NCBI RefSeq assembly: GCF_044904665.1
Contig: NZ_JADIKM010000003.1
Span: 310,001-374,000 of the forward strand
DNA from: Dyella_A ginsengisoli
Lineage (GTDB): Bacteria; Pseudomonadota; Gammaproteobacteria; Xanthomonadales; Rhodanobacteraceae
Length of the DNA: 64,000 nucleotides
Direction: 5' to 3'
Below, one piece after another: positions 29,334 through 38,573 of the stretch. The translations under genes and the position numbers were made by a program. Below the pieces are notes generated by a model. That model had not been told where the DNA came from. It made no database searches and saw only the letters and a list, made by a program, of their open reading frames with translations. Each line of letters begins with the position of its first letter. Within the stretch, counting starts at the first letter, position 1.

Positions 29334-30128
29334 TCAGCTGCCGGTGCCGTGGTCGTGTCTGGTGAGGTAGCGGCTGGGCGCATCGCCGAGCACGCGGCGG
29401 AAGGCGGCGGTGAACGCACTAGTGCTGCCGTAGCCCAGCTCCATCGCTACGCGGGTGACCGACTCGCCGCGTCCGAATCGGGTCAGCGCCGCCAGCAAGC
29501 AGGCCTGCTGGCGCCAGCTCGCGAAACTCATGCCGGTCTGGCTGCGGAACAGCCGGGTGAAGTTACGTCGGCTCATGCCCGCCTTGTGCGCCATGGCGTC
29601 GATGTCGATGTCCAGTGCGGGGGCGTCGAGCAGACGCCGGCACAACCGAGCCAGACGCGCATCGCGCGGCAGCGGCGTGTTCAGCGGCAGGGCGGGCATC
29701 GCGGCGAGCTCGTCCAGCAGCAGCGCCATCACCCGTCCATCGCGGCCGTCCAGCGCGTACTCGGCCGGCAGGTCCACCGCTTCATGCAGCAGCGCGTGCA
29801 GCAACGGCGACACCTCGATCACCCGGCAGTGGATCGGCAGGCCGATCCCCTCGGCCGCCTCGCGGCGCACGTAGGCGCTGTGAGTGGACACGGTGCCGCT
29901 CATGCGCACCTCGTGCGCGACGCCGGGAGGAATCCACAGCGCCCGCCGTGGCGGAACGACCCAGCTGCCGGCATCGGTGATCACCGTGACCACGCCGGTG
30001 GAGGCATACAGCAGCTGGCCGCGTTTGTGCGTGTGGCGGGGGAGCACGAAGTGCGGCGGGTACTCGTTGCCGGTGGTGACGACGTCGCGCGGGGTGTCTT
30101 CGTAGTGGATGACGCGGGTGTTGCGCAT
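29334..30128 (-). CDS. AraC-family regulator with N-terminal cupin
   Basis: This 264-residue protein has an N-terminal cupin sensing domain (about 20-130: RHTHKRGQLLYASTGVVTVI and WIPPGVAHEVRMSG). The C-terminal AraC DNA-binding domain (about 160-260) has two helix-turn-helix motifs, the second in VAMELGYGSTSAFTAAFRRV. It is transcribed divergently from an Fsr-like MFS exporter with 121 bp between starts. It therefore most likely controls that exporter in response to a small ligand. The shared region includes TTGACC and TTGATC elements that could be -35 boxes. Confidence 0.88.
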   Translation of the reverse strand: MRNTRVIHYEDTPRDVVTTGNEYPPHFVLPRHTHKRGQLLYASTGVVTVITDAGSWVVPPRRALWIPPGVAHEVRMSGTVSTHSAYVRREAAEGIGLPIHCRVIEVSPLLHALLHEAVDLPAEYALDGRDGRVMALLLDELAAMPALPLNTPLPRDARLARLCRRLLDAPALDIDIDAMAHKAGMSRRNFTRLFRSQTGMSFASWRQQACLLAALTRFGRGESVTRVAMELGYGSTSAFTAAFRRVLGDAPSRYLTRHDHGTGS

Positions 30129-30249
30129 GCCGACGATGTGGCCCGAATTCGACAGAAGTTGACCCGTTGATCAAAGCGGGCCGTCCGGGGCGACTCTAAA
30201 GTGGCCGCCCCGGTCACGCAACGACCCGCCACTCCCCTGAGCCCTGCCG

Positions 30250-31494
30250 ATGAACATCCGCGTCGACGATGCGCCCCTGCCGTCCCCCGACGCTGTCACC
30301 GCAAGGTCGCCGCACGCGTCCGGCGGCCCGGCCGTCGCGGTGCTCGGCGGAATCAGCTTTGCCCACATGCTCAACGACATGATCCAGTCGCTGATCCTGG
30401 CGATCTATCCGGTGCTGAAGGACGGCTTCCACCTGAGCTTCACCCAGATCGGCCTGATCACGCTCACCTACCAGATCACCGCGTCGCTGCTGCAACCGCT
30501 GGTCGGCATGGTCACCGATCGCCGGCCGATGCCGTATTCGCTGCCCGTCGGCATGGGCTTCACCCTGTGCGGCCTGTTGCTGCTGTCGGTGGCGCCCAGT
30601 TTTTCGTTGTTGCTGCTGGCTGCCGGGCTGGTCGGCACCGGCTCGGCGATCTTCCATCCGGAATCCTCGCGGGTCGCCCGACTGGCTTCGGGCGGCCGCC
30701 ATGGCCTGGCGCAGTCGGTGTTCCAGGTCGGCGGGAATACCGGGTCGTCGCTCGGCCCCTTGCTGGCGGCGTGGATCATCGTGCCGCACGGACGCGGCAG
30801 CGTGGCGTGGTTCTCGCTGGCGGCGCTGCTGGCGATCGTGGTGCTGCTGCAGGTGGGCCGCTGGTACGGCGCACACCATGTGGCCCGCAGCCGGGCGATC
30901 GTGCATCACCCCGCCGTGGCCTCGCTTTCGCGGCCCCGCATCGTCGGCGCGCTGGCGATCCTGGGGCTGCTGATCTTCTCGAAGTATTTCTACCTGGCCA
31001 GCCTCAGCAGCTATTACACGTTCTATCTGATCCACACCTTCGGCGTATCGGTGCAGAGCGCGCAGGTGCATCTGTTCGCGTTCCTGTTCGCAGTGGCGGC
31101 CGGTTCGCTGATCGGCGGTCCGATCGGCGACCGGATCGGACGCAAGTGGGTGATCTGGGTGTCCATCCTCGGCGTGGCGCCGTTCACCCTGCTGCTGCCG
31201 CACGTCGGTCTGGCATGGACTGGCGTGCTGTCGGTAGTGATCGGCTTGATCCTGGCGTCGGCGTTCTCGGCCATCCTGGTGTATGCGCAGGAGCTGATTC
31301 CCGGGCGCGTCGGCATGATCTCGGGCCTGTTCTTCGGCTTCGCCTTCGGGATGGGGGGCATCGGCGCCGCGGTGCTCGGCAACCTGGCCGATGCGCACGG
31401 CATTGCCTACGTCTACCAGCTCTGCGCCTACCTGCCGTTGATGGGACTGATCACCGTGTTTCTGCCCAACCTGGAGCCGTCACGGGCCAGGTGA
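30250..31494 (+). CDS. Fsr-like MFS exporter
   Basis: This 414-residue major-facilitator protein has about 12 hydrophobic helices. It follows the fosmidomycin-resistance (Fsr) pattern: SFAHMLNDMIQSLILAIYP near residue 37, SAIFHPESSRVARLASGGRH after helix 4, and GGPIGDRIGRKWVIW between helices 8 and 9. Proton-driven export of a drug-like or metabolic compound across the inner membrane is expected; substrate unknown. The gene starts 121 bp from a divergent AraC regulator. There is a short N-terminal extension rich in Pro and Ala before helix 1. Confidence 0.87.
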   Translation: MNIRVDDAPLPSPDAVTARSPHASGGPAVAVLGGISFAHMLNDMIQSLILAIYPVLKDGFHLSFTQIGLITLTYQITASLLQPLVGMVTDRRPMPYSLPVGMGFTLCGLLLLSVAPSFSLLLLAAGLVGTGSAIFHPESSRVARLASGGRHGLAQSVFQVGGNTGSSLGPLLAAWIIVPHGRGSVAWFSLAALLAIVVLLQVGRWYGAHHVARSRAIVHHPAVASLSRPRIVGALAILGLLIFSKYFYLASLSSYYTFYLIHTFGVSVQSAQVHLFAFLFAVAAGSLIGGPIGDRIGRKWVIWVSILGVAPFTLLLPHVGLAWTGVLSVVIGLILASAFSAILVYAQELIPGRVGMISGLFFGFAFGMGGIGAAVLGNLADAHGIAYVYQLCAYLPLMGLITVFLPNLEPSRAR

Positions 31495-31590
31495 GGGTGC
31501 CTGTGGACGCTCGAGCTGACGCCATGGCGGGGGCGGGTTAGCATGCCCGGACCGGTCACCTGCTGTGACCCGCGATCCGAGGAGATTTCC

Positions 31591-32346
31591 ATGCGTTCGA
31601 GCAATCCCGTCCTGAAGGACAAGGTCTTCCAGGGCCCGTTCGCCGCTGGTGAGCGGATGACCATGAACGGCACCATCGCCAAGACTGGCCTGTTGCTGCT
31701 GCTGGCCGTGGTCACCGGCAGCTGGACCTGGAACCGCTTCGCCGAAGCCGCCGCCGACGGCAATCTGCAGGCCGCGCTGGCGGCGGTGTCGCCGTTCCTG
31801 TGGGGTGGGTTGCTGGCCGGATTCGCGTTGGCCATGGTGTCGAGCTTCGCGCCGCGCTGGTCCGGCATCACCGCACCGCTGTACGCGATTGCCGAGGGCT
31901 TTGCGCTCGGCGGCATCTCCGCCTTCATGGAACTGCGGTTTCCCGGCATCGTGCTGCAGGCGATCATGCTCACCGTGGGCGTGCTGGCGGCGATGCTGCT
32001 GCTCTACCGCACCGGGGTGATCAAGGTCACCGACAAGTTCCGCATGGGCGTGGTGGCGGCCACCGGCGGCATCATGCTGCTCTACCTGGTGGACTTCGGC
32101 CTGCGCACGTTCACCAGCATCCAGATTCCCTTCATCCACGAATCCGGCGCCATGGGCATCGGCTTCAGCCTGCTGGTGGTGGGCCTGGCCGCGCTGAACC
32201 TGGTGCTCGACTTCGACATGATCGAGCGGGGCGCCGCGCAGGGCGCGCCGAAGTACATGGAGTGGTTCGGCGCATTCGCGCTGATGGTCACGCTGGTGTG
32301 GCTGTACATGGAAATCCTGCGCCTGCTGTCCAAGGCGCGTCGCTGA
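31591..32346 (+). CDS. Bax inhibitor-1 / YccA family membrane protein
   Basis: This 251-residue inner-membrane protein has about seven transmembrane helices, starting near residue 27. Features of the Bax1-I family include PLYAIAEGFALGGISAFME in the middle and LVLDFDMIERGAAQGAPKYM toward the end, with the conserved acidic pair near the last helix. Bacterial members act as pH-dependent cation/calcium channels or bind FtsH (YccA). The ATG at 31591 follows GAGGAG. The gene stands alone and converges on kdpD, 28 bp away. Confidence 0.87.
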   Translation: MRSSNPVLKDKVFQGPFAAGERMTMNGTIAKTGLLLLLAVVTGSWTWNRFAEAAADGNLQAALAAVSPFLWGGLLAGFALAMVSSFAPRWSGITAPLYAIAEGFALGGISAFMELRFPGIVLQAIMLTVGVLAAMLLLYRTGVIKVTDKFRMGVVAATGGIMLLYLVDFGLRTFTSIQIPFIHESGAMGIGFSLLVVGLAALNLVLDFDMIERGAAQGAPKYMEWFGAFALMVTLVWLYMEILRLLSKARR

Positions 32347-32374
32347 GGCAACCGGTCCGGATCAGTCGCCGCCC

Positions 32375-35035
32375 TCAGTCATCGCCTTTGGGCAGCTCGG
32401 CCAGCGGCAGGCTGATCCGGATCACCGTGCCCACGCCATCGCCCGGCAGCGCTTCCACGCTGCCGCCGTGGGCGCCGATCATGCCACGGCAGATCGCCAG
32501 CCCGAGGCCGGTGCCCTGCGGAGAACGGTCGCCGCGGGACACCGAATAGAACATGTCGAAGATGCGCACGCGCTCGTCCTCGGGAATGCCGGGGCCGCGG
32601 TCGGCCACGTCGATCAGCAGGCGCTCGTCGGCGACATGCACGGTGATGCGGACCGGCTCGTTGGGCGGCGAGAAGCGCGCGGCGTTCTCCAGGATGTTGA
32701 ACAGCGCCTGCTCGATCAGTGCCGGGTGCACGTACATCAGCACCGGATCGCGCGGCGCGTCGGTCTCCACGCGCAGGTCGGGGAACAACTTGCGCAGGCG
32801 GCCCAGCGCGGCGCCGACGATCTCCGCGCTGTCGGTCCAGTCGCGGTTGAGCTTGAGCGTGCCGTGGCCCAGACGGGTCATGTCGAGCAGGTTCTGGATG
32901 TAGCGATCCAGCCGCTGGCCCTCGCCGAGGATCGACGCCAGCAGCTCGCGCCGCTCGGTCGGCGGCAGCTTGTCCTCGTAGCTCACCAGGGTGCCGGCGG
33001 CGCCGATCATCGAGGCCAGCGGCGAGCGCAGATCGTGCGAGACCGACGAGAGCAGGGCGCTGCGCAAGCGCTCGGTTTCGCCCTGCACGCGCGCGCTCTC
33101 CAGTTCGTCGGCGAGGCGTGCGCGCTCCAGTGCGCGGCCGATGTCCTGCACCATGGCGAGGGCGAGGCTGCGCCGATCCGGGTTCAGCGTGGCGCGGTCG
33201 TCCAGTCGCAGCGCGGCCACGCCCAGGCGGTGATCTTCCGTGCCCAGCGGCAGCATCCAGCAGGCGGCGCCGTTGAGCGTGTCGGTGTGGCGACCGGCGG
33301 CCTCGGCGTGGCGCTCGCACCAGTCGGCGGCGGCCTGGTCCTGGTGGCTCAGCGCAAAACTGCGCGGCGCGCTGGCGGCTGGCTGCAGGCGCTGGTCGGT
33401 GTCGCGCACGAGCAACGCGGCATGAGCGCCCAACGCGTGCGCGAGGGCCTGCGCCCCGGCCTCCCGCACGGCCTCGGCGTCGGCGCTCGCGGCGAGCTGC
33501 TGGCCGAGCCGCAGCAGCGCCCGCGCCCGCACTTGCGCGTCGCGCAGCGATGCCACCTGGCTCGACAGCCGGGTGGCCAGCCGGCTGCACACCAGTGCCG
33601 TGACCAGGAACAGCGTCACCGCCAGCACATCGTCGGCGTTGGCGATCGCCAGGGTGTAGCGCGGCGCGGTGAAGAAGAAGTTGTAGCCCAGGAAGCACAG
33701 CACGGCCGTATAGACGGCCACGGTCATGCGCGTGCGCACCGCCACCGCCAGCACGGCGATGAGGAAAATCGGCGAGAGATTGGCCACCGACAGGTATCGG
33801 TCGGCGGCAAAGGCCGCCACGAAGGCGATGCCGGCAGCCAGGGTGGCGTAGCCGTACTCGCCGCGTGATCCGCGCGCGCGGGTGATCCGCCGTCGGCGCG
33901 CCTGGGCGCGCTCCGCCGGCGTGGCGATGATGGTCAGTTCCATGTGCGCTCCACGACGCAGCAGCCGCTGGGTGAGCGAGATGCCGAGCAGGCGCGCGAT
34001 CGGCCGCTCACGGGTGCGCCCCAGGATGATCTGGCCGACGCCCTCGCGATCGGCATGGGCGAGCAGTTCGTCGGCGATCACGTGGCCGCGCAGGATGATC
34101 GTCTCGCCGCCCAGGCGCTCGGCCAGCCGCATGGCGGCATCGAGCCGTTCGCGGCGGGCCGGCTCCAGTTCCGCGCCGGTGTCGACGAAGGCGACGCTCC
34201 ACGGCGCACCGCGTCGCTCGGCGATACGCCGGGCCACGCGCACCAGATAGTCGCTCTGGCCGTGGCCGTCGATCGCCGCCAGCACGTGCCGGCGCACCGG
34301 CATCGCGGTGCCGCGGGCGAGCATGTGCTCGCGCAGGTCGTTGTCGACGTGGCCGGCGATGGTTTCCACCGCCAGCTCGCGCAGCGCCGCCAGGTTGGTC
34401 GGCGAGAAGAAGGCGTTGAGCGCCGCCGCCGCGGTTTCCGGCACGTAGACCTTGCCCTGCTTGAGCCGGCCGATCAGCTCGCGTGGCGGCAGGTCGACCA
34501 GCACGATGTCACGCGCGCGGTCGAGGAAGGCATCGGGCACGGTCTCGCGCACGGTGATGCCGGTGATCCGGCGCACCTGGTCGTTGCGACTCTCCAGGTG
34601 CTGCACGTTGAGCGCGGTGTAGACCTCGATGCCGGCGTCGAGCAGCTCGGCGATGTCCTGCCAGCGACGCGTGTGGCGGCCGCCGGGCAGGTTGGTATGG
34701 GCCAGTTCGTCGACCAGCAGGACCGCCGGGCGTCGCGCGAGCGCGGCGTCGAGGTCGAACTCGGTGAACTCGCGCTCGTGCTGCTGTACGGTGCGACGCG
34801 GCAGCACTTCCAGCCCTTCCAGCAGCGCCGCGGTCTCGGCGCGGCCGTGGGTTTCCACCAGGCCGACCACCACGTCCACGCCTTGCCGTTTCAGTTCGCG
34901 CGCAGCCGAGAGCATGGCGAAGGTCTTGCCGACGCCGGGTGCCGCACCGAGGAAGATCTTCAGCCGGTGCTGGTCGGCGCCCTGCGTGGCATGCAGCAGG
35001 GCGTCGGCACGGGCGTCACGCGCGGAATCGGTCAT
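32375..35035 (-). CDS. kdpD: Potassium sensor histidine kinase KdpD
   Basis: This 886-residue kinase senses potassium limitation and turgor. Domains in order: the KdpD N-terminal domain with Walker A GAAPGVGKTFAML (residues about 25-235), a universal-stress-like domain (about 250-375), four transmembrane helices (about 395-500), and a GAF-like linker (about 510-640). The HisKA domain follows, with phospho-His667 in SVSHDLRSPLASM. The ATPase domain has NILENAARF and GTGLGLAICRG. The downstream neighbour is only 28 bp away and convergent, so kdpE, which normally follows, is absent here. The cognate regulator must be elsewhere or replaced. Confidence 0.96.
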   Translation of the reverse strand: MTDSARDARADALLHATQGADQHRLKIFLGAAPGVGKTFAMLSAARELKRQGVDVVVGLVETHGRAETAALLEGLEVLPRRTVQQHEREFTEFDLDAALARRPAVLLVDELAHTNLPGGRHTRRWQDIAELLDAGIEVYTALNVQHLESRNDQVRRITGITVRETVPDAFLDRARDIVLVDLPPRELIGRLKQGKVYVPETAAAALNAFFSPTNLAALRELAVETIAGHVDNDLREHMLARGTAMPVRRHVLAAIDGHGQSDYLVRVARRIAERRGAPWSVAFVDTGAELEPARRERLDAAMRLAERLGGETIILRGHVIADELLAHADREGVGQIILGRTRERPIARLLGISLTQRLLRRGAHMELTIIATPAERAQARRRRITRARGSRGEYGYATLAAGIAFVAAFAADRYLSVANLSPIFLIAVLAVAVRTRMTVAVYTAVLCFLGYNFFFTAPRYTLAIANADDVLAVTLFLVTALVCSRLATRLSSQVASLRDAQVRARALLRLGQQLAASADAEAVREAGAQALAHALGAHAALLVRDTDQRLQPAASAPRSFALSHQDQAAADWCERHAEAAGRHTDTLNGAACWMLPLGTEDHRLGVAALRLDDRATLNPDRRSLALAMVQDIGRALERARLADELESARVQGETERLRSALLSSVSHDLRSPLASMIGAAGTLVSYEDKLPPTERRELLASILGEGQRLDRYIQNLLDMTRLGHGTLKLNRDWTDSAEIVGAALGRLRKLFPDLRVETDAPRDPVLMYVHPALIEQALFNILENAARFSPPNEPVRITVHVADERLLIDVADRGPGIPEDERVRIFDMFYSVSRGDRSPQGTGLGLAICRGMIGAHGGSVEALPGDGVGTVIRISLPLAELPKGDD

Positions 35036-35072
35036 CGTCGTCTCTCGTCGGCGACAGGGCTACATGGAAGGA

Positions 35073-35651
35073 TCAGCGTCTGGCGAGTGCATCCAGCGCC
35101 AGGTTGAGTCCGAGCACGTTCACGCGGGGCTCGCCCAGCACGCCGAGCTGACGCCCCTGCGTGTGGGCGCGCACCAGCGCCTGCACCTGCGCCACGTCGA
35201 GCCGGCGAAGCCGCGCCACACGCGCCACCTGATATTGCGCCGCGGCCGGGCTGATCTGCGGATCGAGGCCACTGCCCGAGGCGGTCACCAGATCCACCGG
35301 CACCGGCATGTGGTTGCCCGGGTCGGCGCCCTGCAGGGCGGCGATGCGCTGCTTCACCGCATCGGCCAGGGCCGGGTTGGTCGGTCCCTGGTTCGAGCCG
35401 GACGATGCGCTGGCGTTGTATGGATTGGGCGCGGTGGCTGACGGACGACCCCAGAAATAGCGCGGATCGTCGAACGACTGCCCGATCAGCGCCGAGCCGA
35501 CCGGCTTGCCGTCGCGCTCGATCAGGCTGCCGTCGGCCTGGTGGGCGAAGGCGAGCCGGGACAAGCCGGTGGCGGCCAGCGGATACAGCACGCCGGTGAT
35601 CACGGTCATCACCAGCAGCATCAGGAAGGATTGGCGCAAAAGCTTGAACAT
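35073..35651 (-). CDS. kdpC: Potassium-transporting ATPase subunit KdpC
   Basis: This single-span inner-membrane subunit stabilises the KdpFABC complex. It is 192 residues with one N-terminal transmembrane helix (about 10-30) and a periplasmic domain. RYFWGRPSATAPNPYNASAS and SGSGLDPQISPAAAQYQVAR are family signatures. The gene lies 14 bp after the porin gene and 37 bp before kdpD. Confidence 0.96.
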   Translation of the reverse strand: MFKLLRQSFLMLLVMTVITGVLYPLAATGLSRLAFAHQADGSLIERDGKPVGSALIGQSFDDPRYFWGRPSATAPNPYNASASSGSNQGPTNPALADAVKQRIAALQGADPGNHMPVPVDLVTASGSGLDPQISPAAAQYQVARVARLRRLDVAQVQALVRAHTQGRQLGVLGEPRVNVLGLNLALDALARR

Positions 35652-35664
35652 GGATGTGCTCCGG

Positions 35665-36471
35665 TCAGAACGTGCCTTGCAGCATCACGAAACCGCGGCT
35701 GCCGCCCACGTTGCGGGTGTCGCGGGCGTCGAGGAAGCTGGCGGTACGACGGTAGAAATCGGCGTTGGTGGCATGGGTGACGCCGCCGCTGATCGACCAG
35801 TGCGGGTTGAACTGGTATTTCAGCGTGGCGCCGAAGTCGCTGTAGCTCGGGTCGCGCGCGCCATTGGCCAGCGCCGTCGCCAGCGCGGTGGTGTAGTGCG
35901 TGTGGCCGGCATGCAGGGCCAGGCTCCAGGCATCGGCCAGCGGGAAGCTGGCGTCGAGCTGCAGGTAGTAGGTGCCCTTCGAATCGCCGGTGTAGCCCTG
36001 CTCGGTGTCCACGCCGAAATAATCGGTGAGCGCGCGGTTGTACTTCAGGGTGAACTGCTTCCAGGTCAGCGCGGCGTTCGCCTCGACGGTGTTGAGCGAG
36101 CGCGAGGGCAGGCCGGCCTGGTTGAGGTTGGCGCCGGGGTAGACGTACGTGTAGAGACCCACGCGCCAGGACCAGTTGCTGTCGATCGCCCGGCCGTAGC
36201 TGGCGTACAGATCCAGCTCCATCGCGCCACCGGGGTAGCTGCGCTCGCCGATGCTCGACCCCCAGAAGCCGGCGGCAAAGCCGTTCGGGTTGGTGTAGTC
36301 GGCACCGCCCTGGATCGCGGGGCGGCCCCAGGTCTGGGTAAGGCCGCGGAACAGGTAGTCGGAGGTCACGGCGAGGTTGCCGGTGACCGGGGAAGCGCGG
36401 TCATCGGCATGGGCTGCGGTGACCCCGGTGAGGGCGATGAGGGCCGTTGCGGCGATACGTGCAAAGGACAT
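35665..36471 (-). CDS. TorF-family putative outer-membrane porin inside the kdp operon
   Basis: This 268-residue exported protein has a signal peptide ending AHA at residues 20-22. The mature part is rich in alternating aromatic strands: GNLAVTSDYLFRGLTQTWG at the start, and a C-terminal phenylalanine typical of outer-membrane barrels. It resembles the TIGR02001/TorF family. It is inserted between kdpB and kdpC, 26 bp after kdpB and 13 bp before kdpC, so it is almost certainly co-transcribed. I infer an outer-membrane path for potassium or cation entry when Kdp is induced; no direct evidence exists in the sequence. Confidence 0.8.
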   Translation of the reverse strand: MSFARIAATALIALTGVTAAHADDRASPVTGNLAVTSDYLFRGLTQTWGRPAIQGGADYTNPNGFAAGFWGSSIGERSYPGGAMELDLYASYGRAIDSNWSWRVGLYTYVYPGANLNQAGLPSRSLNTVEANAALTWKQFTLKYNRALTDYFGVDTEQGYTGDSKGTYYLQLDASFPLADAWSLALHAGHTHYTTALATALANGARDPSYSDFGATLKYQFNPHWSISGGVTHATNADFYRRTASFLDARDTRNVGGSRGFVMLQGTF

Positions 36472-36497
36472 TGTTGTCTCCGGAGGGAAGTGGCGGC

Positions 36498-38570
36498 TCA
36501 GGCCAGGCCGAACGCCACCAGCAGCAGGTCGATCAGCTTGATGCCGAGGAACGGCACCGCGATGCCGCCCAGGCCGTACACCAGCAGGTTGCGACGCAGC
36601 AGCGCGCCGGCGCCCAGGGCGCGGTACTTCACGCCCTTGAGCGCGAGCGGGATCAGGAAAATGATGATCAGCGCGTTGAAGATCACCGCCGACAGGATCG
36701 CGCTCTGCGGCGTGGCCAGGTGCATCACGTTGAGCGCGTTGAGCGCCGGGTAGGTGGTGGCGAACGCGGCCGGGATGATCGCGAAGTACTTGGCGATGTC
36801 GTTGGCGATGGAGAACGTGGTCAGCGCGCCGCGGGTGATCAGCATTTGCTTGCCGATCTCCACCACCTCGATCAGCTTGGTCGGATTGGAGTCCAGGTCG
36901 ACCATGTTGCCGGCTTCCTTGGCCGCCTGCGTGCCGGTGTTCATCGCCACCGCCACGTCGGCCTGGGCCAGCGCCGGGGCGTCGTTGGTGCCGTCGCCGC
37001 ACATCGCTACAAGGCGGTTTTCCGACTGGATCTCGCGGATCAGGCCGAGCTTGGCTTCCGGCGTGGCTTCGGCGAGGAAGTCGTCCACGCCGGCCTCGGC
37101 GGCGATGGCCGCGGCAGTGAGCGGGTTGTCGCCGGTGATCATGATGGTCTTGATGCCCATCGCGCGCATCTCGGCGAAGCGCTCCTTGATGCCGCCCTTC
37201 ACGATGTCCTTCAGTTCGATCACGCCCAGCGCGAGGGCGCCGTCGGTGACGATCAGCGGGGTGGCGCCGCGGCGGGCGATCTCCTCGGCGATGCGCTTGA
37301 CCGCCGGTGGCAACTGGCTGCCCTGGGCGGTCAGGTGACGCTCCACCGCATCGAGCGCGCCCTTGCGGATGCGCCGGCCATCGATGTCGACGCCGCTCAT
37401 GCGGGTCTGCGCGGTGAAGGGAACGAACTCGGCGGCGCCCTCGGCTGGCGTGTGCGCCTCCAGGCCGTGTCGCTCGCGCGCCAGCATCACTACGCTGCGG
37501 CCTTCGGGAGTCTCGTCGGCCAGCGAGGCAAGCTGTGCCGACTCGGCCAGCACGCGCTCATCGATGCCCGGTGCCGGCAGGAAGGCCACCGCCTGGCGGT
37601 TGCCCAGCGTGATGGTGCCGGTCTTGTCCAGCAGCAGCACGTCGACGTCACCGGCCGCTTCCACCGCCCGGCCCGAGGTGGCGATTACGTTGGCGCGGAT
37701 CATCCGGTCCATGCCGGCGATGCCGATCGCCGACAGCAGTGCGCCGATGGTGGTGGGGATCAGGCACACCAGCAGTGCGATCAGCACGGTGAGCGTGATC
37801 GGACTGCCGCTGCCGGTGGCCTGCACGCTGTAGATCGAGTACGGCAGCAGCGTGGCGCAGGCGAGCAGGAAGATCAGCGTGAACTTCGCCAGCAGGATGG
37901 TCAGCGCGATCTCGTTTGGCGTCTTGCGCCGCGCCGCGCCTTCGACCATCGCGATCATGCGGTCGAGGAAGGTCTCGCCCGGGTTGCGGGTGATGCGCAC
38001 CACCAGCCAGTCCGACAGCAGCTGGGTGCCGCCGGTGACGGCACTGCGATCGCCGCCCGCCTCGCGGATCACCGGTGCGGATTCGCCGGTGATCGCGCTC
38101 TCGTTGACGCTGGCGGCGCCCACGATGGCCTCGCCGTCGCCGGGCAGGATGTCGCCCGCCTGCACCAGCACCACGTCGCCGGCGCGCAGGTCGGCCGAGG
38201 ACATCAGGGTCACCGCCGCATCGCGCCTCGGAGCGGCCAGCTTCTTGGCCAGCACATCCTTGCGCGAGCTGCGCAGCGCATCGGCCTGGGCCTTGCCGCG
38301 GCCCTCGGCCAGCGCCTCGGCGAAGTTGGCGAACAGCAGGGTGAACCACAGCCACAGGCTGACCCAGAAGATGAACGCGGTCGGCGCCTCGCCGTGGCCC
38401 GTCAGCGCCTGCACCCACAGCCCTGTCGTGAGCAGGCTGCACAGGAACACCACGAACATCACCGGGTTGCGGAACTGCAGCCGCGGCGAGAGCTTGCGGA
38501 AGGAATCGGCGACGGCAGCCAGCACCAGCTCACGGTTGAACTGGCTCGTCGCATGCGTGTGCGAAGTCAT
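36498..38570 (-). CDS. kdpB: Potassium-transporting P-type ATPase KdpB
   Basis: This is the ATP-hydrolysing subunit of the high-affinity KdpFABC potassium pump, 690 residues. The phosphorylated aspartate is in LLLDKTGTITLGNRQ. The TGES motif (AITGESAPVIREAGG) and the hinge MCGDGTNDAPALAQADVAVAM are intact, as are the transmembrane helices near both ends. It starts 3 bp after the kdpA stop, as is usual for kdp operons. Confidence 0.97.
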   Translation of the reverse strand: MTSHTHATSQFNRELVLAAVADSFRKLSPRLQFRNPVMFVVFLCSLLTTGLWVQALTGHGEAPTAFIFWVSLWLWFTLLFANFAEALAEGRGKAQADALRSSRKDVLAKKLAAPRRDAAVTLMSSADLRAGDVVLVQAGDILPGDGEAIVGAASVNESAITGESAPVIREAGGDRSAVTGGTQLLSDWLVVRITRNPGETFLDRMIAMVEGAARRKTPNEIALTILLAKFTLIFLLACATLLPYSIYSVQATGSGSPITLTVLIALLVCLIPTTIGALLSAIGIAGMDRMIRANVIATSGRAVEAAGDVDVLLLDKTGTITLGNRQAVAFLPAPGIDERVLAESAQLASLADETPEGRSVVMLARERHGLEAHTPAEGAAEFVPFTAQTRMSGVDIDGRRIRKGALDAVERHLTAQGSQLPPAVKRIAEEIARRGATPLIVTDGALALGVIELKDIVKGGIKERFAEMRAMGIKTIMITGDNPLTAAAIAAEAGVDDFLAEATPEAKLGLIREIQSENRLVAMCGDGTNDAPALAQADVAVAMNTGTQAAKEAGNMVDLDSNPTKLIEVVEIGKQMLITRGALTTFSIANDIAKYFAIIPAAFATTYPALNALNVMHLATPQSAILSAVIFNALIIIFLIPLALKGVKYRALGAGALLRRNLLVYGLGGIAVPFLGIKLIDLLLVAFGLA

Positions 38571-38573
38571 GGA

